A DNA stretch of 22,547 nucleotides. Origin: Angelakisella sp. Its GTDB lineage: Bacteria; Bacillota; Clostridia; Oscillospirales; Ruminococcaceae. The position numbers and the translations under genes were made by a program. The stretch lies in NCBI GenBank assembly GCA_013316495.1, contig WSMP01000012.1, positions 1,794 through 24,340 of the forward strand. The letters run 5' to 3'. This document shows, piece by piece, positions 20,618 through 22,547 of the stretch (positions are counted from its first letter, which is position 1; each line of letters begins with the position of its first letter). The notes beneath the pieces were generated by a model. The model worked only from the letters and a program-made list of their open reading frames with translations. It was not told the origin of the DNA and did not search any database.

Positions 20618-21392
20618 GCCTCCGCCACCTCATTGTTTAACTCGACGAAATCCCGAATGGTCATTTTCAAGTAAAATTCCAGTCGGTCCCCTGTGATGGT
20701 CGACAACCGGATAGCTGCCCTTCGCAGGTCTTTCGCCTGGACCTTTACTCGAAAAAATCCGGGTTGTTTACCTCGTTTTTCAGTTTCAGCAGTTCCCGAA
20801 TGGGCAGACCGGTGAAAAACTCCTCTGGCAGACCTGTTGCCATACTGGCGATGCAGCAGGCATACAGGTAGTTAAAGGAGGTCTCAACAACCATAAAACC
20901 CTCCCGCGCCATCCTGTTTTCTGCCTCACTTTCGTTCATGCAGGTCAGATCGGCCAAACCGGCAAGGTCGATTTCGGTGTACTCCTTCCCCTTGAAACTG
21001 TAGGGCTGCTCCAGGTACAGGACATGGTTTTCGGTCCTGTTCTCGGTGTTCATATGAGCCCGCACCGTCCGGGATACCAGGGCTGTAGCGGAACGCGGCA
21101 TCATCTTGAAAAACTCGATGGGCTTACCACTTGCCTTTGCCGCAATCGTCCTGGCAAAAGCGGTGGTAGTCTCACAGATGGTGGCGGTGGCAATTTCCCC
21201 CTCGCCAAAAAGCTGCCGCTGGGCATCCACCGCATCCTTTACCGTCAGCTGGTCCAGACCGGAAAGGTCGATCTCCTGGTACTTCACGCCCTCAAAACTG
21301 TAGGGCTTTTTCAAGCGGATCACATTCTTACGCTCCTCCGCCGCAGTGTCGAAAGTTCCCTCTGCCATTTCCAATTTAATTGCTTCTGCCAT
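20596..21392 (-). CDS. Frameshift product E+E' of the tail assembly chaperone
   Basis: A -1 slip at the heptamer T TTT TTC (20751-20757, minus strand) lets translation pass the E stop at 20745-20747 and continue for 51 codons to TAG at 20596-20598. The extension begins RVKVQAKDLRRAAIRLSTIT and contains GDRLEFYLKMTIRDFVELNN, a pattern known from E' parts of P2-like chaperones. The product has 265 residues. It overlaps the tape measure start. Long-form chaperones recruit tape measure, short-form tube protein, as in lambda gpG/gpGT. Confidence 0.8.
20745..21392 (-). CDS. Tail assembly chaperone E-like, internally duplicated
   Basis: The 215-residue short form matches the tail assembly chaperone family (gp41/E type): PYSFEGVKYQEIDLSGLDQL at 30-49 and PYSFKGKEYTEIDLAGLADL at 130-149, each followed by a helical half. 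The normal length is about 90-110 residues, so this protein holds two copies with a period near 100. A GKPIEFF/GLPEEFF motif recurs as well (89 and 187). AAGGAG lies 7 bases before the ATG. It precedes the tape measure and is separated from the tail tube by a hairpin. Confidence 0.88.
   Translation of the reverse strand: MAEAIKLEMAEGTFDTAAEERKNVIRLKKPYSFEGVKYQEIDLSGLDQLTVKDAVDAQRQLFGEGEIATATICETTTAFARTIAAKASGKPIEFFKMMPRSATALVSRTVRAHMNTENRTENHVLYLEQPYSFKGKEYTEIDLAGLADLTCMNESEAENRMAREGFMVVETSFNYLYACCIASMATGLPEEFFTGLPIRELLKLKNEVNNPDFFE
20751..20757 (-). promoter_or_regulatory. Programmed -1 frameshift site
   Basis: On the coding strand the zero frame reads GAT TTT TTC GAG TAA, so T TTT TTC is a proper X XXY YYZ slippery heptamer. 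After the slip the next codons are CGA GTA AAG, in the open E' frame. It stands directly before the stop codon. Confidence 0.8.
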
Positions 21393-21415
21393 TTGGCAAC
21401 TCCTTTCTAAAACAC

Positions 21416-21442
21416 GACCGCTCCGGCATAACCGGAGCGGTC
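21416..21442 (-). terminator. Hairpin between tail tube and chaperone genes
   Basis: The arms 21416-21426 and 21432-21442 form an 11-bp GC-rich stem with loop CATAA. Minus-strand direction runs into GTGTTTTAG, a short T run. It could reduce transcription from the abundant tube gene to the chaperone, or protect the mRNA end. Confidence 0.6.
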
Positions 21443-21453
21443 TTTTCTCGTTG

Positions 21454-21978
21454 TCAGGTCATCCCGCGGACTTCCGCCAACATATCGGTGTCGTTGGTCT
21501 TATAGACGCCGTTGAGTTTGTCAACCTCCAGCATCACAGACCCATCCACTTCGATCAGGATGTAGGTCAGTTCGATGGTGATGGAGGCGTCCATAGTTTC
21601 GGACTTCTTGACCTTGCCGGGCTTGAAGTTTTTCACGCGGCCCCTCTCCACCACCCGAAGGCCCTTGAAGGTGTAGCCGCCCTCCTTATCGTAGACCTGC
21701 TGGGCCGCCCGGATAGTGAGTTCCACCGTTTTCAGCGGACTAAGCATATCCATGGCGCTGCTGTACAAGGTGTTGAAGTTGATGGTCTGCTCCATGCTCT
21801 CAAACTGCCCGATGGTGGGACTGTCAATCTCACCACTAATGCCCATGCCCTCCACCGTGCCGGTTTTCATCTTGACCTCCGGCAGTTCAAGTTCCGCCGT
21901 GGTGCCGATCATCTTGTCCCCGGCAAGATAGATGTTGGCGTCATTGATCTTTTCCGGGATATAGTTATTGCTAATCAC
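21454..21978 (-). CDS. Phage major tail tube protein
   Basis: The 174-residue protein matches the P2 FII-like tube family: INDANIYLAGDKMIGTTAEL at the start, VKMKTGTVEGMGISGEIDSP, SMEQTINFNTLYSSAMDML, and the C-terminal strands with SITIELTYILIEVDGSVMLE and VDKLNGVYKTNDTDML. It forms the inner tail tube. The start is GTG with GAAGGAGGG at 9 bases. It follows the sheath gene by 19 bases. Confidence 0.93.
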   Translation of the reverse strand: MISNNYIPEKINDANIYLAGDKMIGTTAELELPEVKMKTGTVEGMGISGEIDSPTIGQFESMEQTINFNTLYSSAMDMLSPLKTVELTIRAAQQVYDKEGGYTFKGLRVVERGRVKNFKPGKVKKSETMDASITIELTYILIEVDGSVMLEVDKLNGVYKTNDTDMLAEVRGMT

Positions 21979-21997
21979 CTGTTTTTCCCTCCTTCAC

Positions 21998-22547
21998 TTA
22001 TGCCAGGGCGCCCGCCAGCGCATTGGGATCAAATTCGATGATGTCCTGGATGTTTTCCGCCGGGGTGTACGGGGTAATGTACTGATGGAACGTAATCTTC
22101 CCATTCAGCAAGTCAGTGGTGGGGTTTTCGTCCTCCCGGTATTCGATTTCGTACCTGGCGCAGACACCCCGCGCAACAAAGCCGTTGCCCCGGACGTTCT
22201 CGCTGTCCACGATCGCCTCGATCAGCCTGGTGTTCGTTGGGCTGTCCACCCGCTGAAAGTAGGTGAGGATAAAGCTATTGGCGGCCCAATTCATGAACCG
22301 CCGGACAGGGAACCATCTGTCTTTAGGGTCGGTGTTGCCGGGATAGGCTGCGGTGTTGTTCCCCCACAACCGGAAACCGTTCATGTTAAGGAAGGTCGCA
22401 ATCCCGAAACTATTGACCATGTTGGCCTGCTCCTGGTCCAGCAGAACCTCCGTCCCGTCCGCCAGACAGGCAGCGGAGATCGCCAAGGTCTTGTTGCTGG
22501 GGCTGACATGGGGGGTGTTGTCATTCACAGCATCGGTGTAGGCGGTC
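21998..22547 (-). CDS. Phage tail sheath protein, C-terminal part (cut by window end)
   Basis: The frame is open to the end of the window, so the visible 182 codons are the C-terminal part; the GTG at 22528 is internal. Marks of the sheath family are NFNG/LNMNGFRLWGNNTAAYP, RFMNWAANSFILTYFQRVDS, and the C-terminal strand QYITPYTPAENIQDIIEFDP. The protein contracts to drive the tube through the envelope. The stop is 19 bases before the tail tube gene. Confidence 0.93.
   Translation of the reverse strand, partial: TAYTDAVNDNTPHVSPSNKTLAISAACLADGTEVLLDQEQANMVNSFGIATFLNMNGFRLWGNNTAAYPGNTDPKDRWFPVRRFMNWAANSFILTYFQRVDSPTNTRLIEAIVDSENVRGNGFVARGVCARYEIEYREDENPTTDLLNGKITFHQYITPYTPAENIQDIIEFDPNALAGALA

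Noticed and set aside
1..22547. tRNA, rRNA, CRISPR arrays, integrase or attachment site
   Set aside because: I read both strands for these and saw none that could be supported; prophage ends are probably outside or cannot be told without an empty site.

Overview
The window looks like a chromosomal stretch of a GC-rich Gram-positive gut anaerobe of the Clostridia, plausibly an Oscillospiraceae member (inference: strong AAGGAGG-type ribosome binding sites, short U-tracted hairpin terminators, a sortase-type surface protein and a Firmicutes-type r1t-like holin). Two parts are visible. Bases 1 to about 6,300 are host or accessory DNA. Bases about 6,430 to 22,547 are the late tail, host-recognition and lysis block of a prophage (or phage-like particle) with a contractile, P2-like tail, all transcribed leftwards (minus strand).

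Host part, left to right: the tail end of a CapA-family gene, an EamA/DMT transporter, a bidirectional terminator, remnants of a type II toxin-antitoxin pair, an atypical OmpR-type response regulator without its phospho-acceptor, a divergent XRE regulator, a secreted protein with an NPDTG sorting signal behind a promoter carrying two direct operator-like repeats, a type I toxin-antitoxin module (31-residue hydrophobic toxin with a convergent RNA), an IS30-family transposase, and a small XRE regulator with a near-consensus, apparently autoregulated promoter.

Prophage part, in transcription order (right to left): tail sheath (cut by the window end), tail tube, an intergenic hairpin, a tail assembly chaperone with a -1 frameshift extension (E/E+E' type), tape measure, LysM-like tail protein X, hub protein D, spike/baseplate V, a gpU-like protein, gp25/W, baseplate J, tail protein I, a tail-collar fibre protein, and then a complete diversity-generating retroelement (DGR). 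Two small unknown proteins, a membrane-anchored coiled protein, a holin and a GH25 endolysin follow, closed by a perfect 38-bp palindromic terminator.

The DGR is the centrepiece. A 137-bp template repeat (9883-10019) and a 137-bp variable repeat (10558-10694) at the 3' end of a lectin-like tail protein differ at 15 positions, and every one is an adenine in the template read on the coding strand. The order target-VR, hairpin, Avd, TR, reverse transcriptase matches the classical Bordetella phage arrangement. The inferred role is to diversify the adhesin at the tail tip so the phage can track changes in host receptors. No integrase, attachment site, capsid genes or tRNA are visible, so prophage limits cannot be fixed from this window.
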